Assembly (NCBI RefSeq): GCF_043290135.1
Contig: NC_134705.1
Coordinates: 54,529,771 to 54,593,770, forward strand
DNA from: Rhipicephalus microplus
Lineage: Eukaryota; Arthropoda; Arachnida; Ixodida; Ixodidae
Length of the DNA stretch: 64,000 nucleotides
Direction: 5' to 3'
The translations under genes were made by a program, and so were the position numbers. The notes beneath the pieces were generated by a model. It was not told the origin of the DNA. It saw only the letters and a program-made list of their open reading frames with translations, and did no database searches. Shown here one piece after another: positions 48,985 through 60,719 of the stretch (positions are counted from its first letter, which is position 1; each line of letters opens with the position of its first letter).

Positions 48985-50340
48985 TTAATGCTTAAGATGT
49001 TTAGATGCGTCATTTACTTTCGTCATCTATTCACGTCACGTGATACAAAATTTAGTAAATGTTGACCTAGCAAAACGACCACGAGCAGGCCATTAGCGTG
49101 GTATATTGTCACGTTCTTACATAACACGCGTGTAAGAATTAGCATGTTTGCACCAGTCATATATTTCGCCATCCCTCGACATCACGTAACACCAAGTTTG
49201 GTAGATGTGGAGCTATCAAAATGACCGCGAGCGCATCATGAAGGGCCCAAAATACTCCTATGTAGCATTGACGTGCACGCACGCTGGGCACAGCGACGCT
49301 ACATTAGGAAAATGCGATAACTCTATAGTCTGACGCCAGGCGTGACCGGAACTACCAGCGTCCGTCGGTGCGGCCCGACGGCAACCGGCTTGAAAGTCGT
49401 GCCGATGCGTTACCCAGACTACACTGCGTCTCCCTCTTTTCATGGCGGAGACATGCCGGACGCGCTGAAACGCGCATGCGTCAGAGAAACGCAGCGCGGC
49501 GCACACCTGCGAGTGCATTGCGAAATCGACGGCTGGCGTCGCAATGCCGGCGTGACTCGACGAAATGAACGCCGGCGAGGAGGTGCGTCGCCTCACGTCG
49601 AAATGTATTGGCGCCTTGAGTTTGGCATGTATTCATGTGCTCACAAGACATGCCTCTCATGATTATTATTTTTGCGCCAGTCAGATACCTTCGTCATCCA
49701 TTGACGTCACCTAATACCAAGTTTACATATGTGAAGCTAGCGAAACGGCTTCGAGTGCAGCATGAGTGTTGCTAGTAGTCACGTTGTTACATGACACGCA
49801 TGTCATGATTATCATGTTTCGATGTGTCATTAACCTATTTCGTCCATTCGCTTCGCGTAATACCGAGTTCGTACACGTGAAGCTAGCGAAACAGCCACGA
49901 GCGCGTCATGAGCGTAGCATGTAGTCATGTTGTTACATTACACGCATCGCATGTTTATCATGTTTGCACCAGTATCATACCTTTGTCAACTTTCCACATC
50001 TCGTAATACCAAATTTCGTATAAGTGAAGCTAGCGAAATGGCTGACAGCGCATCAAGAGCGTGGCATGCGGTCATGTTGTTACATGACTTGCATTTCATG
50101 ATTATAAGGTTTTCACCAGTTACATACCTTCGTCATCCATTCACGTACTGTAATACCACATTTGGTATATGTGACGCTAGCAAAACGGCCGCGAGCGCAT
50201 CATGAGCGTGGCATGTAGACATGTTGTTACATGACACACATGTCATATGTTTTATGTCAGGGTGTGTCGCCTGTGTTCGCCATGCAATCATGTCATATCA
50301 AACCACTGTTGAAACATGCCATGTGAATGAAACAGCTGCA
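48985..50340. repeat. Tandem repeat of about 147 bp, interrupted
   Basis: The marker ttgttacatga or a variant recurs at 49783, 49930, 50076 and 50223, spacings of 147, 146 and 147 bp. Each unit also holds gtcatccattcacgt, aataccaagtttggta, gaagctagcgaaacgg and gagcgcatcatgagcgtgg. A diverged unit lies at 48985-49258, before a ~347-bp insertion. Units differ at roughly a tenth or more of positions by eye, so the array is old. No coding potential. Confidence 0.85.
49259..49605. mobile_element. MITE-like insertion in the 147-bp array
   Basis: A GC-rich block of about 347 bp interrupts the tandem array, with normal units on both sides. Its interior (ccagcgtccgtcggtgcggc) resembles 13608-13640. 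The two ends share a weak inverted motif (cattgacgtg against the complement of cacgtcgaaatg). No ORF of interest; probably a non-autonomous DNA transposon. Confidence 0.5.
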
Positions 50341-50368
50341 GGACCATAAAATATAAATCATGACAATA

Positions 50369-50619
50369 ATTGATAGATTTGATTGATTGATATGTGGGGT
50401 TTAACGTCCCAAAACCACCATATGATTATGGGTGACGCCGTATTGGAGGGCTCCGGAAATTTAGACCACCTGGAGTTCTTTAACGTGCACCCAAATCTGA
50501 GCACACGGGCCTACATTTCCGTCTCCATCGGAAATGCAGCCGCCGCAGCCGGGATACGAACCCACGATCTGCGGGTCAGCAGCCAAGTACCCTAGCCACT
50601 AGACCACCGCGGCGGGGCA
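50369..50619 (-). mobile_element. Ruka-like SINE, copy 2
   Basis: Reverse orientation, from a gattgattgat tail to ccgcggcgggg. Box A and box B regions are present, though box B is altered (gggatacgaaccc). Flanked by the 13-bp direct repeat aaatcatgacaat (50356-50368 and 50620-50632), a target-site duplication. Confidence 0.88.
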
Positions 50620-50698
50620 AAATCATGACAATCATGTAATACATGTCATGATTTTCATGTCATGCCTTGTCAAATATGTTTTTCATACAATCATGTTA

Positions 50699-50936
50699 AT
50701 TGATTGATATGTGGGGTTTAACGTCCCAAAACCACCATATGATTATGAGAGACGCCGTAGTGGAGGGCTCCGGAAATTTAGACCACCTGGGGTTCTTTAA
50801 CGTGCACCCAAATTTGAGCACACGGGCCTACAACATTTCCGCCTCCATCGGAAATGACTGCCGCAGCCAGGATTCGAACCCGCGCCCTGCGGGTCAGCAG
50901 CCGAGTACCTTAGCCACTAGACCACCGCGGCGGGGC
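50699..50936 (-). mobile_element. Ruka-like SINE, copy 3
   Basis: Reverse orientation with a near-consensus box B (gattcgaaccc on this strand). A perfect 15-bp target-site duplication, catacaatcatgtta, lies at 50684-50698 and 50937-50951, which fixes the ends. The copy keeps the same body as the other two and lacks the extra sequence of the copy at 23927. Confidence 0.92.
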
Positions 50937-51019
50937 CATACAATCATGTTATGCCATACCAAGTTGGTATCAATGCCATTATCGAAACGGCCAGGAGAGG
51001 TAAAAGTCGTAATCGGCTG

Positions 51020-51151
<132 letters not shown>

Positions 51152-51828
51152 CACTCAAAGTCGCCGAAGTTAGCTAACAAATGCTTCGCATTTAAAAGAT
51201 ATATATGTTATGTTCGAGACTTCATTATTATGAGGAAGCATCCCCCGTACTGGTTTTTCGTTTTTGCTGTTTCTAATTCTTTGGTTTTCTTGTACCATTT
51301 CACGTTTTCCCTGCACCAGTTAACAACGATGGCGTCGCTCGATTGAAGCAAGTTTATATCGGAGCTTCTGAGGGAGCATGAGTTCGTGTTCATATATGGT
51401 CATCTTTATTCATCGTGCACGGAAACACGAAGACAGTGGTGCGTTGTGAAATATTTTGTATCCCACACACGCAATCACCGAGAACTTGTGTGCGAGATGT
51501 ACCATCAGTGAAAGGGCGTCTTTAATCGCTATAGCCACCTTGATAGTGATACCGACGACCTGCCTGTCTTCAGCAGCACCAGCTACTTGGAAGATAAAGC
51601 GCGATTCGAAACTGTACGTAAAACCAATGAAGCTTTTCCCAAATTGTGTTGCGTAATGGTCAGTGTTTCGGCTGATATTTATTGTTGATAAGACAACGCT
51701 GAAGATAGCGTCTTGTAAAACCCCTCCCGTCAGCGTCTACTGAGGAATTTGTTCCTTGTGCTTTGCTTGGATAACAGACGCGTTCATGTACGTTACTCTG
51801 TTGACTGTGAAAAAAAAATGGTAGCATG

Positions 51829-52955
51829 TCCACGGAGTGAATGATGGAGAGTGGGGCGAAGCATCCGTTTGTCCATTCGTTTATGCTTCCTTCCGTTCAT
51901 GCGTGCGTCTGTCTAGCCGCCCGTGCGTCCATCCGCCCGTCTATGCGTGCGTCTGTTCGTGCGTCCGCACGTCCATCTGTGCGTCCGTCCCTGTGTTCGT
52001 CCATGCATACGCTCCTGCGTCCGTCCATGCGTCCATCCGTTCGTGCAGCCGTCCAGGCGTCCGTCCATGCATCTGCCTGTGTGTCCGTTCGTTCACCTAT
52101 TCAACAACCCAAGTACCACCATCTCGCATCTTTTCATCGTCAATTCCTCATATAGAAGCACCGCCATCCAGCGGACATTCCAAAGACTGAACGAGAGGAG
52201 GCACACGCACACTTTCTTACGGCTTGCGCTTCATGTCTACTTCCAACCTTTAACCACCTCTAGTTCATGGTATATACAAGTTCACTGTAATCAAGGCACT
52301 GCGGCTCAACGCTCGCTAAACCTTTTCAAAACAAAGGAGGTTACACCAAGCGAGTATATCGTAGCAACCCTTTCTTGTCAGATAGTGCTCAATGTACATA
52401 CCAATGGCTGGCTGCTAAGCGGTAATGAGAGACAGGAGAATTCGGCTTTTAGTTAACGCGCTAGCGGTGTTTTTTTTTTTGTAGCGTTAGCTACATTGGC
52501 CTCGCTGAGCCAATTTCGCGTGGCACTGGTCTGCGCATGCGAAATGATACACCACCACCATCGTGCGCGGCTCGCCGCCGGTGCGCGCAATTCGATGCGC
52601 TGCGCAGACGATCAGTGGTGTCACGCACCGGAGCCGGCACCTCCCTCGCACTCGGCCACGGCCGCGTGCAACTCGCCGCCGCTGGTGTGTGCTTTACAGA
52701 GGAGTGCCGTCATAGCCTTGGTAGACATATGGACGCCGACGCGCGCGCCGTCCCTCTGCAGTCGCCATCTGACACTGCGCTGGAGCCGCTTGATAGCGCC
52801 TCTCACTGGCGTTTGTTTGTTGTTCAACACACACAGAAGAAATCTCCCACCGGCACCACCTTTGAGGTCAAAATCTAAGACTGGTTACACACTAAGACTG
52901 CTACTACTACTACGAGGGTCGAACGGGTGCTGCTTTAAGTAGCTTCGACCCTAAA
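51829..52955 (-). repeat. Composite minisatellite repeat, copy 2 (reversed)
   Basis: Reversed module order: cggagtgaatgatggagag, minisatellite (51880-52095), agaagcaccgccatccagcg, the block with aactctaggt-type and ctagtt-type variants, then gaacgggtgctgctttaag near 52922. A GC-rich block at about 52460-52810 has no counterpart in copy 1 and may be inserted. No gene. Confidence 0.78.
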
Positions 52956-53092
52956 ACAGTGTTCTTGGCCGAGTAAAGATTGCGTTTCGACCACTTGATT
53001 TTAAGAACGTCAGATGCCCACTCATGACCCATCTGTGCCAAGATTTCTGCTTCTGCTCGTTGCCTTCGCGTCCCGAAAAAATTAGCATATCC

Positions 53093-53985
53093 ACTGAGTG
53101 AATGATGGAGAGTGGGTCGAAGCATTCGTCCGTCCATTCGTTCTTGCTTCCGTCTGTCCATGCATCCACCCCTGCGTCCGTTCATGCGTCCATCCATGCA
53201 TCTGTCTGTGTGTCTGTTTGTCCATCTATTCAACACTGCAAGCAGCACCATCTCGCATCTTTTCATCATATATGCCCCATATAGAAGCACCGCCACCCAG
53301 CGGACATTCCAAGGACTAAACGAGAGGTGGCACACGCACAATTTCTTACGACTTGCGCTTCGGGTCTACTTCCCAACTTTAACCACCTAGAGTTCATGGT
53401 ATATACTAGTTCACTGTATTCATGACACTGCGGTCCAACGCTAGCTAAACCTTTCCAAAACCAAGGAGGTTACGCCCAGTGAGTATAACGTAGCAATCTT
53501 TTCCTGTCATGTAGTGCTCAATGTGCATGCCAATGGCTGCTAATGGGAAATGAGAGGCTGAAGACTTCGGCCTTTACTTTCTTACGGCTTGCGCTTCGTA
53601 TCTACTTGCCACCTTTAACCACCTCGAGTTCATTCATGGTATATTCTAGTTCATTGTATTCATGGCACTGCCGCTGAACGCTCGCTAAACCTTTCTAAAA
53701 CTAAGGAGGTTACACCCAGTGAGTATAACGTAGCAACCCTTTCTTGTCAAATAGTGCTCAATGTACATGCCAATGGCTGCTAATGGGGATCACAGCGTGT
53801 GCGTTAGCTCAAAGCCGAATGCTCTTGTCTCTTATTCCCCAATAGCAGCCGTTGGCATGTACAATGAGCACTATTTTTGTTGTTCAACAACGCACAGAAA
53901 AAAGCTCTCACCAGCACTACCTTGGGGGTCAAAATGTTGTATTTGTTACATACTACAACGGCTACGAGGGACGAACAGGTGCTTC
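53093..53985 (-). repeat. Composite minisatellite repeat, copy 3 (reversed)
   Basis: Same modules as the other copies, with a short minisatellite (53110-53225). Its middle block is tandemly duplicated: agtgctcaatgt recurs 241 bp apart (53512, 53753). With copy 4 it forms an inverted pair around a ~0.9-kb spacer (53986-54883) in which I see no gene. Confidence 0.78.
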
Positions 53986-54883
53986 ACTTTTTCATAAACG
54001 CCTCCCTGGGCGCCGCCATAGCCCTCCTTGGGCTGTGCAAATTGGCGCGTCCCCTCGAAAATGCACTGACAACGCTGCACCCTTTGCCTTTGTACTCCCG
54101 CGCACAGCCCATCATGGCGGTGTTTTTTTCCTTCCTGTGAAAAGGTGTATAAAAAGCTTCACCCCTAAAAAATAACGTGAGCGTCTCCACAAGGTTTTTG
54201 CGTCTATGAAAGGAGGAAAACAATGATTACGACCAAGCATGCTCTGCAATTTGGGAAATGATTTCTTGGCTTTGCGTTGTTGCAATCGCCCAGTACATTC
54301 TGGCCGTAGGTTTCTTTTCTCTCTCAAATAAGTCTCAATGCTTCAAAAAAGTTACGTGTTCTTTCCCTTAAAAAAAGAACATTTGATTTACTTCCTCCCA
54401 AATGGATGTAAGATTTATTGTGTGATGGTTGTGCGAAAAAGTTGTGCGCTTGCGATACCGAAACATTAGTCGCCCGAAAGCGGAGTACTTGGCGTAGTAA
54501 CACCGGTGCAGAAGCTCCGCCCACGTAGCTTTGGCTGTGCTGCAACAGAAAGTTGTCACCGAGTGTAGTATACTCTGCAGCGCGAGCGCTGTTCTTGCGC
54601 GGGTGGTGAGTGGCTTTCTGGCAAGACTTTTGAACAGAAGATGGCATTACTTTGGCGCAACTCTGCTACCTTTAAGGTAATATATACAGTAACTCTAGTT
54701 CGATTATGCCAAACGCATTTCTGACGTGCAGTACGTGTTCTACTGGATGTTGCAGCGTGATAGGTGCGAGTTTCACAAGAATTAAGCTCGCCAGCCAGTC
54801 AGGCAAAGTATATTACTTGGTCGTAGGAAGGCGAGAATGGCCCCATAAGGTGGTATTGTCTGCTGCCGCAATTACACCGGGAT

Positions 54884-55873
54884 TTAGGGGCGAAGCTCCT
54901 TATAGCGGCACCCGTTTGTCCTTCGTTGTTGTTATAGTATGTTACAAGTATAATATTTTGACCTACAATGTGGTGCTGGTGAGAGATTTATTCTGTGCGT
55001 GGCTGAACAATAAAAAATGGCGCTCATTGTACATGCCGATGGCTGCCAATGGGGAATGAGAGACAGGAGAATTCGACTTTTAGCTAACGCGCACGTTGCA
55101 ATCCCCATTAGCATCCATTGGCATGTACATTGAGCACTATCTCACAAAAAAGGGTTGCTACGTTATACTAGCGGAGTGTAACCTCCTTGGTTTTATGAAG
55201 GTTTAGAGAGCGCTGGTACGCAGTACCATGAATACAATGAACTAGTATATACCATGAATGAACTCGAGGTGGTTAAAGGTGGGAAGTAGACACGACGTGC
55301 AAGCCGTAAAAAAGTAAAAGCCCAATTCTCCTGTCTCTCATTTTCCATTAGCAGCCATTGGTATGTACATTGAGCACTATCTGAAAGGAAAAGGTTGCTT
55401 CGTTATACTCGCTGGGCGTAACCTTCTTTATTTAGAAAGGTTTAGCGAGGGTTGGGCCACAGTGCCATGAATACATTGAACTAGTATATACAATGAACTC
55501 GAGGTGGTTAAAGGTGGGAAGTAGGCCCGAAACGCAAGCCGTAAGAAAGTGTGCGTGTGCCACCTCTCGTTTTAGTCCTTGGAATGTCCGCTGGATGGCG
55601 GTGCTTCTATATGATTTATGGTGAAGAGATGCGAGATAGTGGTACTTGGATTGTTGAGTAGATGGACGAACAGACACACAGACAGATGCATGGATGGATG
55701 CATGAACGGATGCAGGGGCGGATGCATGGACGAATGCACGAACAGACGCACGCACGAACGGTCGGATGGACGCATGGACGGTCACAAAGACGGACGCATG
55801 GACGGATGGAAGCAAGAACGAATGGACGGACGAATGCTTCGCCCCACTCTCCATCATTCACTCCGTGGATATG
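54884..55873 (+). repeat. Composite minisatellite repeat, copy 4
   Basis: Begins at ggggcgaagctccttatag, carries the middle block twice (tgagcactatct at 55132 and 55373, again 241 bp apart), a minisatellite (55660-55815), and ends atcattcactccgtgg. The shared internal duplication ties it to copy 3. Confidence 0.78.
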
Positions 55874-56142
55874 CTGCCAATTTTTTTTCTATATGGCAGT
55901 CCTGTCGCTAAATTGTGCTATTTTCTTGACTTTATAATAAATGCGAAGCATTTGTTTGCGAACTTCGATGACATTGAGCGTATCTATTTAGCCGCTTGCG
56001 TTTGGATGCTCTCATGATCACTCCTTTAACTTGGCGTGAACCAAAATTAGCATGGGAGGGTAAGATGGTTTGACGATTATGACTCGCTGGTAAAGAGTTG
56101 AATGATGCCAGAATCCCGTCACATACGTCGTCAAACACTTCG

Positions 56143-56192
56143 CGCATACCAGCGGCACATATCCACCCGCGGGTATGTGCCGCTGGTATGCG
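56143..56192. repeat. Perfect 19-bp hairpin
   Basis: Arms cgcataccagcggcacata and its exact reverse complement, separated by 12 bp that contain cccgcggg. It stands alone in intronic sequence without a T-run or neighbouring gene, so terminator or miRNA function is not implied. Confidence 0.9.
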
Positions 56193-58457
56193 GGCATTTG
56201 CAACAGGTGATTGACACTTGCCAAGAATAAATTTCAAGATCCCAGCTCGAATATAGCCCAAGAATTCTGCTTGGCAATGAAGCATTTTACCACAGCGCTA
56301 CGCCTGGTTTCAGAACTACTTTTCAAATAGGCGCTAATCTTCGTGAAACGTCCGTAGTGGTTTCAGTGCTGACCACCCAATTTTTTAAACATTACATAAG
56401 TACTCCTTTTATCCAGCCGTCACGTTGGGTTAGCGTCAATTGTGGTTAGTTGCCATGCGCTGAAGTTCATAATTGTAGCAGTGCTTCCATCCTCGCGAGC
56501 ATCAGCACTTCATATCAGCTTCTGATGTTGCTAATACGCATGTTCCAGTTAACGTCGTTGCACAAGTGCAAACAACTGGTTATATAGGCATCTGCAACTC
56601 TTCAACATATGCCTGTGTGTTCAACATTTGTTCATATATTTAGGGTATATTTGTAAGAAATACTAATACATTTGTAAAACATGTAACATGGTCACCTTCC
56701 ATACGCATGCTTCGCATAACGTTGATTCCCGGGTACATGAGATCTGCCGAGTTTTAATGAAAAGTCGGCGAAGAATAAGGCTGATTTGCGAGTGTGCCTT
56801 TTTGTTGTCGTCACATCCTCCTGAACATTTCTACATGTTGTGCTAGACCGCCACCTTCTGATCTCCCATGGCTTTTTTTAAAACCAAGGTAAGTGGTCTC
56901 TCGAGATATATTGGCTGGGTTGGCGAGGGGTAATAGTATGGACGAAATCAAAATATTTACCTCGGGGTACGTCCCGAAACTCCAACACGATTGTTGCCGT
57001 GTTGTGTCTTATACATTTGGCTACATTATTCAGGTGATATTCGATTTCCCATATTTCTTCCTAGTAGTAATAAGCAAGGTACGTTGAGTTCGGGCAGAGG
57101 TCTCGCAGTATGACGCTGATCCGCATTTTTTTTTCTAAGCGCATATTCATACGAAGCACCAATTGTACTACATTAGCCAGGAAAAAGGTCAGAGTACATA
57201 AGACCTACTAAACGGTAATATTAGCTGATAGAGACAGCTCAAGGCATTTCGTATAGTGTTTGTTGTCGCGATCTTTTCTGTTAGCACTGCTTCTCAAGGT
57301 TAAAGAATTACTTACACTGCAAGAATAAAATTCTGTGTTTTTGAGTGAAAACATAGTGCACATCGATGCATACGCGAAGCTTAGTCACCTCAAACAAGCA
57401 ATGGGCAATCACTGAATGACGGTTATCCCCGAAACACATTATTACAGTCTGTATTCAACCTGCACTTATAGAAAAAATGGACTCTAAAAGAATATTTATT
57501 TTCAAACTAAACACTAGACGGTGGCCGCCTTAAGCCTTTTTCACCGCCGGCGACAGCCATTTTGCCAGGAAACGTGAGACGTCTTGAGCTTCATGAAGAG
57601 GAGCGTCATTTTTTTCCCAAACTGGAGCCGTTGCAAACCGTTATTCTTGCAATGTCAATACTAAAAAAGCTGAAATAGCTCCTTTTCACATGTAGTTTAC
57701 CACAAAACAATATCGTAAGCCGGAATACAGACTCTCGCAAAGTAAGCGGCTCATTAGGTCATATAGCTGGGTCACGGCTTGTGAGTGCGCCAATGCCGCT
57801 AAGCTTTTGAACCTTTAGTGTGTTGATGAGAAATCTTTTTAAACGCTACATTGTTTACCAACTTTGCTCCAATATATTCAATCTAAAGGCAAACTTCAAA
57901 GAACTTACCCACATCCCACAGATCATGAGCAAAAATTGGTGGTCATGGTCGCATAAAGCGAAAAACATAAAATTACTAAAACTGCTAGTTTTGCTATTTT
58001 AATATTCCTGATGATGATGAAAGGTTACTCACCCTGCTGTGGTCTTGCAGCCAATATTTCGAGTCATGTGCTCTGCCTTTACATATTATAGCGCCGTACG
58101 AATCAGTGGTTCTATTGCTAGCATTACAAAATTTCTATTGGATTTTAAATTTCAAAGTTAGTATGTGTCACAACAATTAGGAAGGGCTAATTACCACTAT
58201 ATCTAGCTTGTCGACCTACCTTATCACAGGAAACGAGCTGATAATGGGACTGGACAAAATAGCTCATGCATACCTTGACATACGCCAGATACAGCGCCGT
58301 AGCAACGACTTCGGCGCTAAAGTTGCGGTAACTTGCTCGATTTCGGTGTCATGTATTTCAGCCACAAAAAAGGGTAGCAAAGCGTTGTTTGGTCTGAATG
58401 TTGTATGTGGTGGATGGGAAAAAAAGGTTCTTGCACACTTGCTTGTTATAATTTCAG

Positions 58458-58648
58458 ATGCGCGGAGGATGTAGTTGTTGGTGACATCTACATACCAAAG
58501 GGCACAATTGTTATTCCAAACATTTGGGCGGTCCACAATGACCCTATTCTGTGGAAAGATCCTACGAAATTTCACCCGGAACGCTACCTCAGTGAGGATG
58601 GAAAGACACTTTTGCCTAAGCCGGAACATTTAATACCGTTCTCCATCG
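58458..58648 (+). CDS. Cytochrome P450 exon: beta-sheet 2 to PERF region
   Basis: Acceptor ttgttataatttcag at 58457, donor cg|gtaagt at 58649. It encodes CAEDVVVGDIYIPKGTIVIP, NIWAVHNDPILWKDPTKFHP and ERYLSEDGKTLLPKPEHLIP, ending FSI plus the first base of Gly. Family features: the IPKGT turn, WAVHNDP, the FHPERY (PERF) motif that pairs with the K-helix ExxR, and the P-x-H-LIPFS-x-G lead-in to the heme loop. The next exon should start with the rest of Gly and the Cys heme ligand motif; none is found to 64000, so that exon lies downstream of the window or the gene is incomplete. No internal stop. Confidence 0.93.
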
Positions 58649-59660
58649 GTAAGTCATTTTTCATTACACCAGACGCAGTAAATGAGCGACCAAGCACAGC
58701 AAAGTGCAGATAGCAGACACAAGGACAGCACGTTTTTTTTTTGTTACCTTAATGTACAAAAAAATTTGTGCGTTCCATACGAAATGGTATACAGAAAGTC
58801 ATTCGTGCGTAGGTGTCCGCGACAACATAAGAAGATAAGGAAAATGATGGATACATTGAGAACCATCAAATAAAGCATCCCAATAAAGTTCAAACTTTCT
58901 CTATGTCTCCTCTTAGCGCTGCTGGCTTTAGAGATGCGACTCGAACCCACCACATTGAGTTCGTTTGAAGTCAGCACAAGAGCAGTCACGCAGATTTGCA
59001 GCTGTCGATGGTGCTATGCTCCAAGCTTAATAATATATATTATGAAAATGGGTAGGCTTGCTTACCTGAGTAAACGATAAAACAGAAAAAGGCTTGAAAA
59101 AGGCCGACAAAAGAAGGGCATGCTTTGGCAAGAGTATGTATGCGCACGGATAAATTGATTGCACCAAATGCCGATCAGATGAATCTTTGTGCGGATGCCA
59201 CATGCGGGTCACATGTCTTATGCGTCTAAGCTTCATATGCCAATAGTAAAAAAAGCGCATTTGTAATTTAGTCTTCCGTGCACCTTGGGATAAAATAAAC
59301 CTAACAATAGATGAAAATGAACAAGAAATAAAAGAAACAACACCGGAATCACTATATCACATGTAGGCGCAGGATTAGCGCATTACTTATTTGGCACCAA
59401 CATTATCACTTAAATGGACACTAAGGAGCCAAAAAATCACAGCCATATCCGCAAAGGAAATGATGTTAAAGGAGCTTGCTCAGAAGTGAATGTGGCGTTG
59501 CTTGGTGAGAGCATATTTGTAGAAAGGCTTGTAAATGAGCCGGTGCAAAAAGTGTGCGGCGTTGTTAGACCCGTTCCACGTTCGGCACTGCACAGTGTTG
59601 TCCACGTCGATCGGCTCATTAACCAATCTGTCCCATTATTGCTGTGATGTGGTATGAGCG
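58649..59660. other. No gene recognised; start of next P450 intron
   Basis: Opens with a good donor (gtaagt). The remaining 1 kb shows no heme-loop exon or known repeat. A short open frame at 59414-59647 ends in a VVHVDRLI segment, faintly like the C-terminal end of LTR-element pol proteins, too weak to call. Confidence 0.4.
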
Positions 59661-60045
59661 GAAACAATATGCTGTCTTCCAGTGAGTGCGGTGGCGAAAG
59701 GCAACGATGAGGACACTGGCGCATGTGCGAGAATGCGCCACTGTGGTTAGCTTTGGAGGCGATAGAAAAGAAAAGGGGGCCACGTTCGGACACAAGGCCA
59801 TGGGGCAAAGAGAACCCCTGAGGTGTGAAGTGCTGCGCAGTTCGGAATGTGCGGCTGGTTCAGGGAGAAGAAGTGGAGAGGCAGTTTGCCAACGTCAAGG
59901 TTGAGGTTTGCCCTGAGTACCTCGCAGAGGTCAAGAGACGGCACGGCTTGCTTCGCTGGACATGAAGCTTCAATGGTCTACGGAGCCAGTGGGAAGCTGC
60001 CGCAGCCATCAAGTCCACCATCGGGCGTGTAAACGGGCTCGAGAA
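59661..60045 (+). repeat. Diverged direct repeat, left copy
   Basis: Matches 63172-63560 in the same orientation over about 385 bp (acaacgatga-gacactg, agaatgcgccac, gcagttcggaa, cagtgggaagct). Similarity is roughly 70-75% by eye. It could be a pair of old LTRs about 3.5 kb apart or two copies of one dispersed repeat. No TG...CA ends or target duplication could be fixed. Confidence 0.6.
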
Positions 60046-60107
60046 CTACAAAGCCTGCGGTTCAAGAGAAGCAAGAGTATCTCGATGCTTCATCTCGGCT
60101 ATTCACA

Positions 60108-60719
60108 GTGATGGCAACGAAGCACCTCTTTCCTGACGGTAAACTGGCCAATGCATCACGTGCAGTTTACGTGCGAGAGACTAGAAAGGGTTTTGTGGAG
60201 CTCGATGAGGAAGAGGGCCACTTAAAAAACGAAGTAAAGGGAAGTTTTCTTCAGGATAAGATATGTTGTGGAACCTCTCAGACGATGGGCATCGTTTCTC
60301 AAGTACGATTACCTCAGAATAGCCCTGATAGAGGAGATCCCAATGGTGACCAGAATGATGGCAGCGAATGCCTCAAAGAAGGTTTCGAAATGGAGGTAGC
60401 GTATTCTTGTGTAGCAATAAATTGGATAAATAGTGGAACAAGACTTGTGGGAGACCATGCGAATAACTCGCTCATGGAGCATAAGGGCCACATTTCGAAT
60501 GTCATTACATACCTGGTATGTACGAGACAGATGGGCAAAAAGCTGAGAGTTTACCTGCAAGTACATCAAAAGCCGTCTCATGTGTCCTGGCATGATGTGC
60601 CGGGGCGAGATGATACCAATAGAAAGTTAGACTGTAGTAAACACAGCACGAAATCAGCAGCCGATATTGAAGAAGGTGGAAGACTGGCGTTGCCTAATTT
60701 ATTTAGTAGAGCATACTAA
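60108..60719 (+). CDS. Orphan 203-codon ORF, function unknown
   Basis: Open from 60108 (ATG; a second ATG follows directly) to TAA 60717-60719. The product is hydrophilic and charged, rich in Lys/Glu/Asp early and with scattered Cys (ICCGTS, SCVAIN, LVCTRQ). No signal peptide, membrane segment or motif that I recognise. It sits between the two ~385-bp direct repeats, which favours a remnant of a transposable element over a host gene. It is longer than expected by chance in AT-rich DNA but carries no start context or splice evidence. Low confidence that it is expressed. Confidence 0.3.
   Translation: MMATKHLFPDGKLANASRAVYVRETRKGFVELDEEEGHLKNEVKGSFLQDKICCGTSQTMGIVSQVRLPQNSPDRGDPNGDQNDGSECLKEGFEMEVAYSCVAINWINSGTRLVGDHANNSLMEHKGHISNVITYLVCTRQMGKKLRVYLQVHQKPSHVSWHDVPGRDDTNRKLDCSKHSTKSAADIEEGGRLALPNLFSRAY

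Noticed and set aside
51837..52190. Long frames with RPSVRPSV or TDGRTDGR repeats (48277-48841, 51837-52456, 53098-53390, 55432-55937)
   Set aside because: All come from the 4-bp minisatellite, which is open in several frames on both strands.
59414..59647. C-terminus of an LTR-element integrase (VVHVDRLI)
   Set aside because: Only a few residues match and no upstream integrase motifs are readable.
60440..60470. Possible P450 heme loop (acttgtggga)
   Set aside because: The frame gives KTCGRPC, which does not fit F-x-x-G-x-R-x-C-x-G, and there is no acceptor in the right phase.
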